Source of the DNA: Synechococcus sp. Cruz-7E5
Lineage (GTDB): Bacteria > Cyanobacteriota > Cyanobacteriia > PCC-6307 > Cyanobiaceae
Direction of reading: 5' to 3'
Assembly (NCBI RefSeq): GCF_024345995.1
Contig: NZ_JAGQCE010000007.1
Span: 62,001 to 126,000, forward strand
Length of the DNA stretch: 64,000 nucleotides
Under the pieces are notes generated by a model. The model did not search any database. It was not told the origin of the DNA and saw only the letters and a list, made by a program, of their open reading frames with translations. Of the stretch, positions 45,295-54,187 are shown one piece after another. Both the position numbers and the translations under genes were made by a program. Positions within the stretch are counted from its first letter, which is position 1; the number at the start of each line of letters is the position of its first letter.

Positions 45295-45807
45295 CTACCC
45301 CTCAGGGGTGGGGCGAAGGCGCCTGAGGCTGCCGAGCGGGCGCCATCCCGGCGGGCAACCGAGACGGTCGGAAGTAAAGGGAAAAGCTCCCGGCTTGCCC
45401 TCTCCGCGGCAGACCACCCCTCGCGGCACGCTTTCGATGGCCTCCACCCGCGCCACATAGGTCTCCTTGCCCGTTCGCGGGGTGAGCCTCAGCTGGGCGC
45501 TCTGGTCCTCCACCTTCAGATCGGCCTTCATATCCTGGGGGACTTCAAGGCCCAGCACATCGAGATAGCCGCTGAAGCCCCCCCAGAAGTAACGGGTGAT
45601 CTGGGCGCCAACGAAGCGGTTCAGCAGCAGGGCCGCCTGCTGACGCTGATCCAGCAGGGCCTCCTGGGCCTCGAGATCGGCCAACACAACGGACGCTGAT
45701 GTCCCCGGGCGGCTGGCCAGGGGCGGCTGCAGGGTCAGCTGGACCAGACCGGCGACACCAATCAGCGCCAGCAGGGTGGAGACGCCGAGGCGAAGAGCGA
45801 GGGCCAT
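45295..45807 (-). CDS. Membrane-anchored hypothetical protein
   Basis: A 170-residue protein with one N-terminal hydrophobic helix (LGVSTLLALIGVAGLVQLTL) acting as signal or anchor, then a coiled stretch (LADLEAQEALLDQRQQAALLLNRF) and a small beta domain. Cysteines occur in GVVCRGE and LGCPPG. No family is recognised. It is divergent from prxQ, 64 bases apart. Confidence 0.68.
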   Translation of the reverse strand: MALALRLGVSTLLALIGVAGLVQLTLQPPLASRPGTSASVVLADLEAQEALLDQRQQAALLLNRFVGAQITRYFWGGFSGYLDVLGLEVPQDMKADLKVEDQSAQLRLTPRTGKETYVARVEAIESVPRGVVCRGEGKPGAFPFTSDRLGCPPGWRPLGSLRRLRPTPEG

Positions 45808-45871
45808 CGGGCTTCGGGAGATCGTCCGACCCTACCGGCGACCTAAGTTCAATTCTCGAAATCGTCGACCC

Positions 45872-46339
45872 ATGACGCTGCAGATCGGAGACTCGGCCCC
45901 CGCATTCACCCTTCCCGACCAGAACGGCACATCCGTGTCGCTGGCCGACCTGCGTGGACAGCGGGTGGTTCTCTACTTCTATCCAAAGGACGACACACCG
46001 GGCTGCACCAAGGAAGCCTGTGGTTTTCGCGACCAGTGGGCCAGCTTCGAGCGGCACGGCATCAAGGTGCTGGGCATCAGCAAGGACGCAGCCGGCAGCC
46101 ACACCAAGTTCATCGCCAAGTATCAGCTGCCCTTCACCCTGCTCAGTGATCCAGAGCCCTGTGAGGTGGCCGCGGCCTACGACAGCTACGGGCTCAAGAA
46201 GTTCATGGGCCGCGAATTCATGGGGATGATGCGCCACACCTTCGTGGTCGACCCTGAAGGGAAGCTGGAGCGCATCTATTGGAAGGTCAAGGCAGAGGAG
46301 ATGGCCCAACAGATCCTCTCGGATCTGGGTCTGAGCTGA
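45872..46339 (+). CDS. prxQ: Peroxiredoxin Q / BCP
   Basis: A 155-residue thiol peroxidase. The start at 45872 (MTLQIGDSAPAFTLP) fits the family; the longer frame lies in the promoter region. The active site is YPKDDTPGCTKEACGFRD, with peroxidatic Cys and the resolving Cys five residues on, the helix-alpha2 form of PrxQ. It removes H2O2 and alkyl peroxides using thioredoxin, fitting the FTR system encoded elsewhere in this window. Its 3' end overlaps convergent coaX by 53 bases. Confidence 0.94.
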   Translation: MTLQIGDSAPAFTLPDQNGTSVSLADLRGQRVVLYFYPKDDTPGCTKEACGFRDQWASFERHGIKVLGISKDAAGSHTKFIAKYQLPFTLLSDPEPCEVAAAYDSYGLKKFMGREFMGMMRHTFVVDPEGKLERIYWKVKAEEMAQQILSDLGLS

Positions 46340-47087
46340 GGGCCACCATTGCCTTCATCGCCAGCTCCGGTGCCAGCTCGAAAGGAACCTGCTCCTGCCG
46401 CAGCAGCGGGGCGAGCCCCGGGGCGTCCCCCCCGGTGAGCCAGAGCGAGGTGGGCTCCAGCCGCTGCAAGTCGCGCCAGGCCTGGGCCACAGCCGCCGCC
46501 AATCCCAGCAGGCACCCCACCCGCATCGCCTGCTCCGTTTCGGTCGGCCAGGGGTCCATCACCTCGACGAGAGGTCCCAACCCGTCAGGCCCTGGTACCA
46601 GCAGCGGCAGCAGCGCCGTCGTCCGCCCCAGAGAGCTGATCTGGGTGCTCACTCCAGGCTGAAGCCGCCCTCCCGCGAAGTTGCCCGTCGCCCCGACCCG
46701 GGTGAGGCTGAGGGCCGTGCCCGCATCGGCCACCAGCACGGCCCCTCCCCCCCGCTGGACCTGGCACCGCCAGGCCTGCCAGCCCACCAGAGCTCGATCG
46801 ATGCCCAACCAGGGAGGGATCTGCTGCAGGGGCACCCGCTCGAGCCGCAGGCGTCGGCTCTCCAGTTGCTCGAGCCGACGGCTGCCTTCCTGCCCCTGAA
46901 TGGGCAGTGGGCCGACGGCTGCCCAGGCCCGCAGCCGGTTCCACGGCACCACGGCCAGATCAGGGGGGGGCGGGCCATGGCTGAAGTGCAGTGCAGCCGT
47001 CCCAGGTTCTGCGGCGGTCTCGGCCAAGGCCTCAGCCCAGTGCCAACGGCTGTTGCCGATCAACAACCAGAGATCGCCGGCACCCAC
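46287..47087 (-). CDS. coaX: Type III pantothenate kinase CoaX
   Basis: A 266-residue enzyme for the first step of coenzyme A synthesis. GTG start. The ATP loop is IGNSRWHWAEAL; the usual Asp of DxGN(T/S) is replaced by a hydrophobic residue, as I recall also for other cyanobacterial forms. The second catalytic Asp is in VADAGTALSLTRVG, and GVSTQISSLGRTTALLP is the dimer and substrate part. It lies three bases behind cysH and overlaps prxQ at the 3' end. Confidence 0.86.
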   Translation of the reverse strand: MGAGDLWLLIGNSRWHWAEALAETAAEPGTAALHFSHGPPPPDLAVVPWNRLRAWAAVGPLPIQGQEGSRRLEQLESRRLRLERVPLQQIPPWLGIDRALVGWQAWRCQVQRGGGAVLVADAGTALSLTRVGATGNFAGGRLQPGVSTQISSLGRTTALLPLLVPGPDGLGPLVEVMDPWPTETEQAMRVGCLLGLAAAVAQAWRDLQRLEPTSLWLTGGDAPGLAPLLRQEQVPFELAPELAMKAMVALSSDPDPRGSVGPSPLP

Positions 47088-47090
47088 CGC

Positions 47091-47849
47091 TCAGATGCCC
47101 TCCCCCATCACTCCCGGCAGATGAATGCCGCATTCCTGCTTCAGCCCTCCGAAGCGGCTGGAGCGGCCGTCACCATCGTCAGGGCGACTGGAGTGCCAGT
47201 CGCCCACGCTGGAGTAACCCTGCTCAAACAGCGGGTGCTGGGGCAAGGCATGGTTCTCCATGTAATAGAAGACCTGGCGCGGGCCCCAGGAGAGCAAGGG
47301 TCGAAGCGACCAGCGCCCACGCACCTCACCAAGCGGGGCCATGCCGCCGCGATGATCGGTCTGGCCACCGCGCACCCCACTGGCCCAGCAGTGAACCCCC
47401 AGCTCCTGGAAGAGTCGATCAAGGGGTTCCACCTTGCGTAACCGGTGGTAGGTCTGCAGGTCCTCCACCCGACCGGTTTCCCATAGGCGACCGTAGAGAG
47501 CCTCCATCCGGGCCGGGGAGAGATCCGCCTGTGCCACCTTCAGATTCAGGTTGAGGGCAGTGCAGAGCCTGTCGGCATAGAGATAGGTTTCGCTGGGCAG
47601 GTAGCCCGTGTCCACCCAGAGCACGGGAATCCGCTCACTGAGGCGACTGGCCATGTGCAGGAGCACGGCCGACTGGATCCCGAAACTGGTGGTGAGCGCA
47701 AACCCTTCGCCGAAGGTTTCATACCCCCAGGCCAACTGCCCAGCAGCATCGAGGGGCTCCAGATGGCGCCGTGCCGGTTCCGGCTCGATGGTCCGGCCCA
47801 GCCGATCCGTCGGCAACGGGGTCGTGGTGAGGCTGGTCATGGCACCCAT
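47091..47849 (-). CDS. cysH: Phosphoadenylyl-sulfate reductase CysH
   Basis: A 252-residue enzyme reducing PAPS to sulfite in sulfate assimilation. The start at 47849 has GGAGG five bases upstream; 47840 is an alternative. SFGIQSAVLLHMAS is the PP-loop, VLWVDTGYLPSETY the next block, and KQECGIHLPG the catalytic cysteine. The paired CC and CxxC cysteines of Fe-S-type APS reductases are absent, so PAPS with thioredoxin is the likely route. It is followed by coaX. Confidence 0.93.
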   Translation of the reverse strand: MGAMTSLTTTPLPTDRLGRTIEPEPARRHLEPLDAAGQLAWGYETFGEGFALTTSFGIQSAVLLHMASRLSERIPVLWVDTGYLPSETYLYADRLCTALNLNLKVAQADLSPARMEALYGRLWETGRVEDLQTYHRLRKVEPLDRLFQELGVHCWASGVRGGQTDHRGGMAPLGEVRGRWSLRPLLSWGPRQVFYYMENHALPQHPLFEQGYSSVGDWHSSRPDDGDGRSSRFGGLKQECGIHLPGVMGEGI

Positions 47850-47915
47850 CATCTCCTCCGGGGCAACATCGCTGGTTAGGGTTCGAACAACCCGAGACGG
47901 CAAGGCCTTTCGCCC

Positions 47916-49157
47916 ATGGAAGAGCCCAGCAGGAGCCAGGCCAATCCTTCCCAGCAGGCGCCCGGCTCCACCCGGCCGGTGCTGATTGCCGGTGGCGGCT
48001 TCGGCGGGCTTTACACCGCCCTGGCCTTGGCGTCCCACCGTCATCACCCGCCGATCCTGCTGGTCGAGCCCCAGGAGCGGTTCCTGTTCCTGCCCTTGCT
48101 TTACGAACTCCTCTCCGAGGAATTGCGCGGCTGGGAAGTAGCCCCCCGCTACGACACCCTGCTGGCCAGCCGCGGAGTGGCCTGGCTGCGGGACGGGGTC
48201 AGCCGGATTGATGCCAGCTCCTGCTGTGTGACCACCGAGCAAGGCCGAACGCTGCCCTATTCCCGCCTGGTGATCGCCACCGGCAGTCGCGGCACCAGCT
48301 ACGGCATCCCCGGGGTGGAGGAGCTGGCCATCCCCTTCCGCAGCATGGCCGACGTGGAGCGCCTGCAGGATCTGGTGCAACATCTGCTCAGCCACCCCAG
48401 GCCCCTGCAGCGGCTGGCGCTGGTGGGGGCTGGACCCAGCGGGGTCGAGCTGGCCTGCAAACTGGCCGATCTGCTCCGGGGCAGCACCGTGATCGAACTG
48501 ATCGAGCAGGGCGCCGATCTGCTGCCCCAGGCCCGGGCCTTCAACCGCGAGCAAGCCCGATCGGCGCTGCTGCGCCGTGACATCCGCCTGCGCACCCACA
48601 CCAGGGTGCTGGCCCTGGAACCCGGCCGCCTGGAGTTGAGGCTCACGGCGGCAGAGGAGGGCAACTGCCGCGAAACCCTGCCGGTGGATGGCGTGATCTG
48701 GACCGCTGGGGTGACGGTGGCCCCGCCCCCGATCGAGCCTGCCGCCAATCTCGATGAGCGGGGTCGTCTGCTCTGTGAACCGACCCTGGAGCTGCAGAAC
48801 AACCCCGGAGTGTTTGCGATCGGGGATGTGGCCCACGTCGCTGATGCTGATGGAGCGCCCTTGGCGGCCACGGCCCAGGTGGCCTTCCAGCAGGCCGACT
48901 GCCTGGCGGAGAATCTGCTGCGCTCACTCGAAGGTGAGCCGTTGCAGCCGTTCCGCTGGAAGGATCTGGGCGAGATGATCAGCCTGGGCATCGGCGAGGC
49001 CAGCCTCACGGGCATGGGCCTGACGCTGGCTGGACCTGCCGCCTACAGGATCCGCCAGCTCACCTACCTCTCGAGGCTGCCGGGCCTGCCGCATCAGCTC
49101 AGGGTGGCCGCAGGCTGGTTGAGCGATCTCGGGCGGCCTCTGATCGCACCTCGATGA
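47916..49157 (+). CDS. Type II NAD(P)H dehydrogenase-like flavoprotein (NDH-2/NdbB type)
   Basis: A 413-residue enzyme with two Rossmann units: VLIAGGGFGGLYTALALA for FAD and LALVGAGPSGVELACKLADLL for NAD(P)H. The FAD end motif is VFAIGDVAHVADADG. NDH-2 proteins pass electrons to quinones without pumping protons; the NdbB branch in cyanobacteria also reduces demethylphylloquinone for vitamin K1 making. A C-terminal amphipathic part (YRIRQLTYLSRLPG) may touch the membrane. It overlaps the next gene by four bases, first in a four-gene run. Confidence 0.86.
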   Translation: MEEPSRSQANPSQQAPGSTRPVLIAGGGFGGLYTALALASHRHHPPILLVEPQERFLFLPLLYELLSEELRGWEVAPRYDTLLASRGVAWLRDGVSRIDASSCCVTTEQGRTLPYSRLVIATGSRGTSYGIPGVEELAIPFRSMADVERLQDLVQHLLSHPRPLQRLALVGAGPSGVELACKLADLLRGSTVIELIEQGADLLPQARAFNREQARSALLRRDIRLRTHTRVLALEPGRLELRLTAAEEGNCRETLPVDGVIWTAGVTVAPPPIEPAANLDERGRLLCEPTLELQNNPGVFAIGDVAHVADADGAPLAATAQVAFQQADCLAENLLRSLEGEPLQPFRWKDLGEMISLGIGEASLTGMGLTLAGPAAYRIRQLTYLSRLPGLPHQLRVAAGWLSDLGRPLIAPR

Positions 49158-49816
49158 GGCACCCCCTGATGACGGGCTCCCCCGCCGCTCTGCTGCTGGA
49201 TGCGATGGGAACGCTGATCGGCCTGCGCAGCTCGGTGGGCCACACCTACGCGGATGTGGCCCGGCAGCACGGCATGAGCGTGGATCCGGCAGCGATCGAT
49301 CGGGCCTTCCCCGCCGTGTTGCGCCTGGCTCCCCCCCTGGCTTTTCCTGGCCTGGAGGGCTCGGAGCTGCTGGCAGCAGAGCGGCAATGGTGGGCCAGGC
49401 GGATCGAGGACACCTTTCGCGCAACCGCTGGCAACCTGGCCCAGATCGAATTGCCCCCGGAGCTGGCTCTCGAGCTGTTCGATCGCTTCGCCGAACCTGA
49501 TCTCTGGCAGGTGTACCCCGATGTGATCGGCCCCATGGGCCGCTGGCACCGGGGCGGTCTGCGCCTGGCCGTGGTGAGCAACTTCGACCAGCGCCTTCAT
49601 GGTCTGCTGGAGGCCCTCGGTCTGGCGGATCTGCTGGAGCTGGTGGTGGTCTCGAGTGCGGCCGGTGCCGCCAAACCAAGTGCACAGCCTTTCCAGCTGG
49701 CCCTCGACGGCCTGAAACTCGGGCCCGAGCAGGTCTGGCATGTGGGCGACAGCCCCGAGGATGTGGCGGGTGCCCGGGCGGCTGGAATCACCTGCCTGCG
49801 CATCCAGCGTCATTGA
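49154..49816 (+). CDS. HAD-superfamily hydrolase, HDHD3-like
   Basis: A 220-residue HAD phosphatase-like protein. Motif I reads LLLDAMGTLIG, so the usual second Asp of DxDGT is Met here, as in the HDHD3-like subgroup. Motif II is AVVSNFD, motif III AKPSAQPF, and motif IV WHVGDSPEDVAGARAAG. With the acid/base Asp missing, ordinary phosphatase turnover is doubtful. It is tied by overlaps to both the NDH-2 and hflX genes. Confidence 0.82.
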   Translation: MRHPLMTGSPAALLLDAMGTLIGLRSSVGHTYADVARQHGMSVDPAAIDRAFPAVLRLAPPLAFPGLEGSELLAAERQWWARRIEDTFRATAGNLAQIELPPELALELFDRFAEPDLWQVYPDVIGPMGRWHRGGLRLAVVSNFDQRLHGLLEALGLADLLELVVVSSAAGAAKPSAQPFQLALDGLKLGPEQVWHVGDSPEDVAGARAAGITCLRIQRH

Positions 49817-51459
49817 AACAGTCCGTCCTCGCCGGCCGCGTCACAGGGCTGCGGCCAGCCCAGAAACGGCGGTTGGAGCGCCTCGCCCAGCGCCGCCACC
49901 CGGAGCAGGGAGGCGCCGACCTGCTGGGCCTGCAGCGGCTGGCGGCGGAGGCCCGCGAGCTGGAGCTGCCCCTCAGCCTGGTGGTGGATGGCCGCGGCCT
50001 CTGCCGCTTGCTGTGGGTGGGTCCCCTGGAGCAATCGGGCCGGCTGATCGAGCGCCTGCCCGGCTCCGAGCGGCGTCAGGGCCAGGATCTACGGCTGCTC
50101 AGCTGCATCGGCCGGGGTCAGTCGCTGGAGCCCCTGGGCAGCGAAGCCCTGGTGGGCATGGATCTGCAACCCCTGTTCTGGTTGCGGTTCAGCGACCGTG
50201 CCCGCGCCGGTGGACGCTGGCCCGCTGCCGTTTACGGGCTCAGCCACGAGGAAGCCCAGCCCTGGAGCTGCCGGTTGGAAGGCGAGCTCCCCGACCTCTG
50301 TGATCCCGCCATCAACCCCGCCGACACCAGCGACCTGGAAGGGGCTGGGGGGATCAAGCAGACGCAGCAGGGACCGGAGCGGGTGATGCTGCTGGCGCTG
50401 GTGAGCGGCGAGGAGAGCGAGAGCCAGCGTGACATCGCCGAACTCGAAGGGCTGGTGCGCAGCGCTGGTGGTCTGCCGGTGGGAGTGGTTCGCCAGAAGC
50501 GCCAGCAAGCTGCCCCCCAGACCCTCTGGGGCGAAGGCAAGCTGAGGGAAGCGGCACTGGAAGCCCGCCGGCTGGAGGCCAGCCTGGTGGTGACCGACCG
50601 GGAGCTGACGCCGGTGCAGGCCCGCAACCTGGAGCGCCTGCTGGACCTGCCAGTTAGTGACCGCAGCGAGCTGATCCTCGATATATTCGCCCAGCGGGCC
50701 GCCAGCAGCGCCGGGCGCCTGCAGGTGGAACTGGCCCAGCTGCGCTATCGGTTGCCCCGGCTGAGCGGACGCGGCCTGAGCCTCTCGCGTCAGGGGGGCG
50801 GCATTGGCACCCGCGGGCCGGGCGAGACCCAGCTGGAGAAGGACCGCCGCACCATTGCCCGCCGGATCGAGCGTCTTCAACGCGACGTGGAGCGGCTTGG
50901 GGAGCACCGTGCTCGCCTGCGCCAGGGACGGGGTGGGCTGAAACGGCTCGCCCTGGTGGGATACACCAATGCGGGCAAGAGCTCGCTGCTCAACGCCCTG
51001 ACCCAGCCGGCGGCCGGTGAGGAGGTGCTGGCGGAGAACAAGCTGTTCGCCACCCTGGATCCCACCACCCGCCGGCTGGAGCTGGCAGATGGGAGTGGAG
51101 CGGTGCGGCGCATCCTGCTCACTGACACGGTGGGATTCATCCGCGAATTGCCGCCGCCCCTGGCCGAAGCCTTCCGCTCCACCCTGGAGGAAACACTCGA
51201 GGCCGATGGGTTGCTGATCGTGGTGGATCTATCCGATCCGGCCTGGCCCGTGCAGCTCAGGACCGTTCACACCATCCTCGATTCCCTCGGCTGCCAGGCC
51301 CCCCGCCGCCTGGTGGCCAACCAGATTGATCGCTGCCCTGCCGGCGCCCTGGAGCAGGCCCGATCTTTCGACGCTGATGTGGTGTTCATTTCCGCAACGG
51401 CAGGGCTGGGATTGCAGCACCTGCGCGATGTACTGCAAGATTGGCCGCATTCCACATAG
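49813..51459 (+). CDS. hflX: Ribosome-associated GTPase HflX
   Basis: A 548-residue GTPase starting at TTG on the previous stop (TTGA). Residues about 200-360 form the HflX N-terminal domain with the Gly-rich loop SRQGGGIGTRGPGETQLE. The G domain follows: G1 GYTNAGKSSL, G3 DTVGFIRELP, G4 NQID. An extra 190-residue N-terminal part is longer than in E. coli HflX and is seen in cyanobacterial forms. HflX splits stalled 70S ribosomes under stress. The next gene starts 11 bases on. Confidence 0.93.
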   Translation: MKQSVLAGRVTGLRPAQKRRLERLAQRRHPEQGGADLLGLQRLAAEARELELPLSLVVDGRGLCRLLWVGPLEQSGRLIERLPGSERRQGQDLRLLSCIGRGQSLEPLGSEALVGMDLQPLFWLRFSDRARAGGRWPAAVYGLSHEEAQPWSCRLEGELPDLCDPAINPADTSDLEGAGGIKQTQQGPERVMLLALVSGEESESQRDIAELEGLVRSAGGLPVGVVRQKRQQAAPQTLWGEGKLREAALEARRLEASLVVTDRELTPVQARNLERLLDLPVSDRSELILDIFAQRAASSAGRLQVELAQLRYRLPRLSGRGLSLSRQGGGIGTRGPGETQLEKDRRTIARRIERLQRDVERLGEHRARLRQGRGGLKRLALVGYTNAGKSSLLNALTQPAAGEEVLAENKLFATLDPTTRRLELADGSGAVRRILLTDTVGFIRELPPPLAEAFRSTLEETLEADGLLIVVDLSDPAWPVQLRTVHTILDSLGCQAPRRLVANQIDRCPAGALEQARSFDADVVFISATAGLGLQHLRDVLQDWPHST

Positions 51460-51470
51460 GGATTACGTCC

Positions 51471-53285
51471 TTGGACGATCTGCTCCAGACCGCCCTCCAA
51501 CCCCAGGCCCTGATCACTCTTGTCACGCTGGCCGGCTCGATCGTTCTGTTCGTCAGCGGTTGGCTGGCCCCTGAAGTCACCGGACTGCTGGTGGCTGGTC
51601 TGCTGATGGCCACCGGCGTGCTCAAGCCTTCCGAAGCCCTGGAGGGCTTCGGAAGTCCGGCTCTGATCACCGTGCTCGGCCTGTTCGCGCTCTCGGCGGG
51701 TCTGTTTCGCTCCGGCGGCCTCGATCGACTGCGAGGGATGATCGGCTCAGATGCGGTGCGGACTCCGAAGCGGATGATCGTGCTGCTCACCACCCTGGTG
51801 GCACCGGTCTCCGCCTTCGTGCCGAACACCCCGATCGTTGCTTCCTTGCTGCCCGTGGTCGAGGGCTGGTGCCATCGCCGCCGCATCTCGCCCTCGAAGG
51901 TGTTGCTGCCGCTCTCTTTCGCCACGGTTCTGGGCGGCACGCTGACGCTGATCGGCAGTTCGGTGAACCTGCTGGCCAGCGAGGTCAGCAGCAAGCTGGG
52001 TTACGGCGCCTTCGACCTGTTCAGCTTCACGCCGATCGGGATCGGGGTATGGCTGGTGGGCAGCCTGGTGATGGTCCTGCTCTCCGACCGCTTTCTGCCG
52101 GATCGCGGCAGCGACGATCTTGACCTGTCCCGCAGCTTCAGCAGCAGCGGATACCTCACCGAAGTGATGATCCCTGCCGGCTCCGAGCTGGTGGGCCAAT
52201 CCCTGCACAGCACACGTCTGCAGCGTCGTTTCGACGTCGACGTGCTCGAGCTCCACCGCGACGAAGAGCGCTTCACCCCACCGCTGGCCGATCGGATCCT
52301 GCAGAAAGGTGATCGCCTGGTGCTGCGCTGCACCCGTGACGACCTGCTCCGCCTGCAGCAGGACCACACCATCGTTCTTGCCCCAGTCCCTGAATCGGGA
52401 GCCGCCGAAGTGGCTTCCCAGACGGTGGCCAACCTGCGGATGGTGGAGGTGCTGATGCCGGCAGGCTCGACCCTGGCCGGGGCAAGCCTGCGGGATCTGC
52501 GCTTCCGCCAGCGTTACAACGTCACCGTTCTGGCCCTGCGCCGCGGCAATGCGGTTTTACGCGAGCGGCTTGGCAGGGCATCCCTGAGGGAGGGCGACGT
52601 GCTGCTCCTGCAAGGACCCCAGGACGCCATCCGCGGCCTACAGGCCAACAATGACCTGGTGGTGCTCGAGCAGATCGAAGACGATCTGCCCACCGTGAGC
52701 CGTAAGGGAATCGCCATGGTCATCGCCGTTCTGGTGATCGTGCTGCCCACCTTCAAGCTGCTGCCCCTGGTGGCAGCGGTGCTGCTGGGCACCGTGGCAA
52801 TGGTGGCCACCGGTTGCCTTCGCACGGGTGAACTGCTGCGTTCGATCCGGCTGGATGTGATCCTTCTGCTCGGATCGCTCGGAAGTTTCAGCATCGCCCT
52901 GGAGAAAACCGGGCTGGCCGAAGCGATGGCCAGGTCGTTGCTCAGTGGCTTGCGGCACTGGCCGATCTACTGGGCCCTCGCCGCAGTGTTCCTGTTCACC
53001 ACCCTGCTCACCGAGGTGATGAGCAATGCGGCCGCGGTCGCGATGGTGATTCCGATCGCGGCGCAGGTTGCCGTCGGCCTCGGCATGGCGCCGATGGCCT
53101 TCATCTTCACTGTGCTGTTCGGTGCCAGCCAGAGCTTCCTCAGCCCGGTGGGCTATCAGACCAACCTGATGGTGTTCGGACCGGGCCGCTATCGCTTCCT
53201 CGATGTGGCCCGCTACGGCTTCCCCCTCACCGTGGTGATGACCCTTCTGGTCCCCTGGCTGGTCTGCAGACAGTTCGGGATCTAG
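51471..53285 (+). CDS. SLC13/DASS permease with two RCK_C (TrkA-C) domains
   Basis: A 604-residue membrane protein from TTG 51471; TTG 51441 inside hflX is the other choice. Two sets of helices flank two soluble TrkA-C domains (about residues 215-300 and 315-400: VGQSLHSTRLQRRFDVDVLEL and LAGASLRDLRFRQRYNVTVLAL). Transport motifs are SAFVPNTPIVASLLPV and TEVMSNAAAVAMVIPIA. Relatives carry sulfate or other anions with Na+ (SAC1-like). The RCK_C parts may bind a nucleotide that gates transport. It ends the NDH-2/HAD/hflX run. Confidence 0.88.
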   Translation: MDDLLQTALQPQALITLVTLAGSIVLFVSGWLAPEVTGLLVAGLLMATGVLKPSEALEGFGSPALITVLGLFALSAGLFRSGGLDRLRGMIGSDAVRTPKRMIVLLTTLVAPVSAFVPNTPIVASLLPVVEGWCHRRRISPSKVLLPLSFATVLGGTLTLIGSSVNLLASEVSSKLGYGAFDLFSFTPIGIGVWLVGSLVMVLLSDRFLPDRGSDDLDLSRSFSSSGYLTEVMIPAGSELVGQSLHSTRLQRRFDVDVLELHRDEERFTPPLADRILQKGDRLVLRCTRDDLLRLQQDHTIVLAPVPESGAAEVASQTVANLRMVEVLMPAGSTLAGASLRDLRFRQRYNVTVLALRRGNAVLRERLGRASLREGDVLLLQGPQDAIRGLQANNDLVVLEQIEDDLPTVSRKGIAMVIAVLVIVLPTFKLLPLVAAVLLGTVAMVATGCLRTGELLRSIRLDVILLLGSLGSFSIALEKTGLAEAMARSLLSGLRHWPIYWALAAVFLFTTLLTEVMSNAAAVAMVIPIAAQVAVGLGMAPMAFIFTVLFGASQSFLSPVGYQTNLMVFGPGRYRFLDVARYGFPLTVVMTLLVPWLVCRQFGI

Positions 53286-53387
53286 GCCCTCCGGTGCCTA
53301 ACCTGTATCATGCACAGGATGAGGCCGCGGCAGCGCGCCCCTTCCCGCACAATCCTTTTCCACTCCCTCCCAACACGCCTTCTTTCC

Positions 53388-54023
53388 ATGACGCTGCAAC
53401 TCGGCGACACCGTGCCCGATTTCACCCAGGAGTCCCAGCTGGGTCCGATCAACCTCTACGACTTCGCCGGCGACAGCTGGGTCGTGCTCTTCTCCCATCC
53501 CGCCGATTACACCCCGGTGTGCACCACCGAGCTGGGCGAGGTTTCACGCCTGCGCCCCGAGTGGGAGAAGCGCAACGTCAAAACGATCGCCCTGAGCGTG
53601 GATTCGGCCGAAAGCCACAAGGGCTGGATCGCCGACATCAACGAAACCCAGTGCACCGTCGTTGATTACCCGATCCTGGCCGATTCCGACAAGACTGTCA
53701 GCGATCTCTACGGCATGATCCACCCGAACGCCCTCAACAATCTGACGGTGCGCTCGGTCTTCATCATCGATCCCAACAAGAAGCTGCGCCTGCAGATCAC
53801 CTACCCCGCCAGCACCGGCCGCAACTTCACTGAAATCCTGCGGGTGATCGATTCGCTGCAGCTCACCGACCACCACCAGGTGGCCACACCGGTGAACTGG
53901 AAAGACGGCGAGGACTGCGTGGTGGTGCCCTCGATCGCCACCGAGGACGCCCGCGCCAAGTTCCCCAAGGGAGTCACCGAGATCAAGCCCTACCTGCGCA
54001 TGACCCCCCAGCCGAACAAGTGA
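53388..54023 (+). CDS. 1-Cys peroxiredoxin (Prx6 type)
   Basis: A 211-residue peroxiredoxin. Start MTLQLGDTVPDF by family; the open frame begins at 53310. The peroxidatic site is SHPADYTPVCTTELG; no resolving Cys is found in the right place, and the long C-terminal dimer domain (DHHQVATPVNWKDGEDCVVVP) marks the 1-Cys class. It removes peroxides, using glutathione or another reductant. A strong terminator follows, so it is a separate unit between the SLC13 gene and ktrA. Confidence 0.93.
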   Translation: MTLQLGDTVPDFTQESQLGPINLYDFAGDSWVVLFSHPADYTPVCTTELGEVSRLRPEWEKRNVKTIALSVDSAESHKGWIADINETQCTVVDYPILADSDKTVSDLYGMIHPNALNNLTVRSVFIIDPNKKLRLQITYPASTGRNFTEILRVIDSLQLTDHHQVATPVNWKDGEDCVVVPSIATEDARAKFPKGVTEIKPYLRMTPQPNK

Positions 54024-54081
54024 GAACCAGCCAGCCGGGGTGGCAACGGCCTGCCAGCTGGCTTCTGATCCCTCGCTCTTT

Positions 54082-54105
54082 CCCGCCGGCGGCGGGATTT
54101 TTTTT
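54082..54105 (+). terminator. Intrinsic terminator of the 1-Cys peroxiredoxin gene
   Basis: CCCGCC, three-base loop, GGCGGG, then A and eight T. Short stem but pure GC with a long T-run. Confidence 0.85.
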
Positions 54106-54187
54106 GGCCAGTCGCCGTCAGATGTCAGGCCGAGCGGCGGCCAGTGGGCACGGGTCACAGAATGGCGCCGCATGCAGATGAGCCTTG

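Noticed and set aside
47841-48836. A 330-residue upstream extension of CysH
   Set aside because: It lies antisense to the NDH-2-like gene; the ribosome site before 47849 sets the start.
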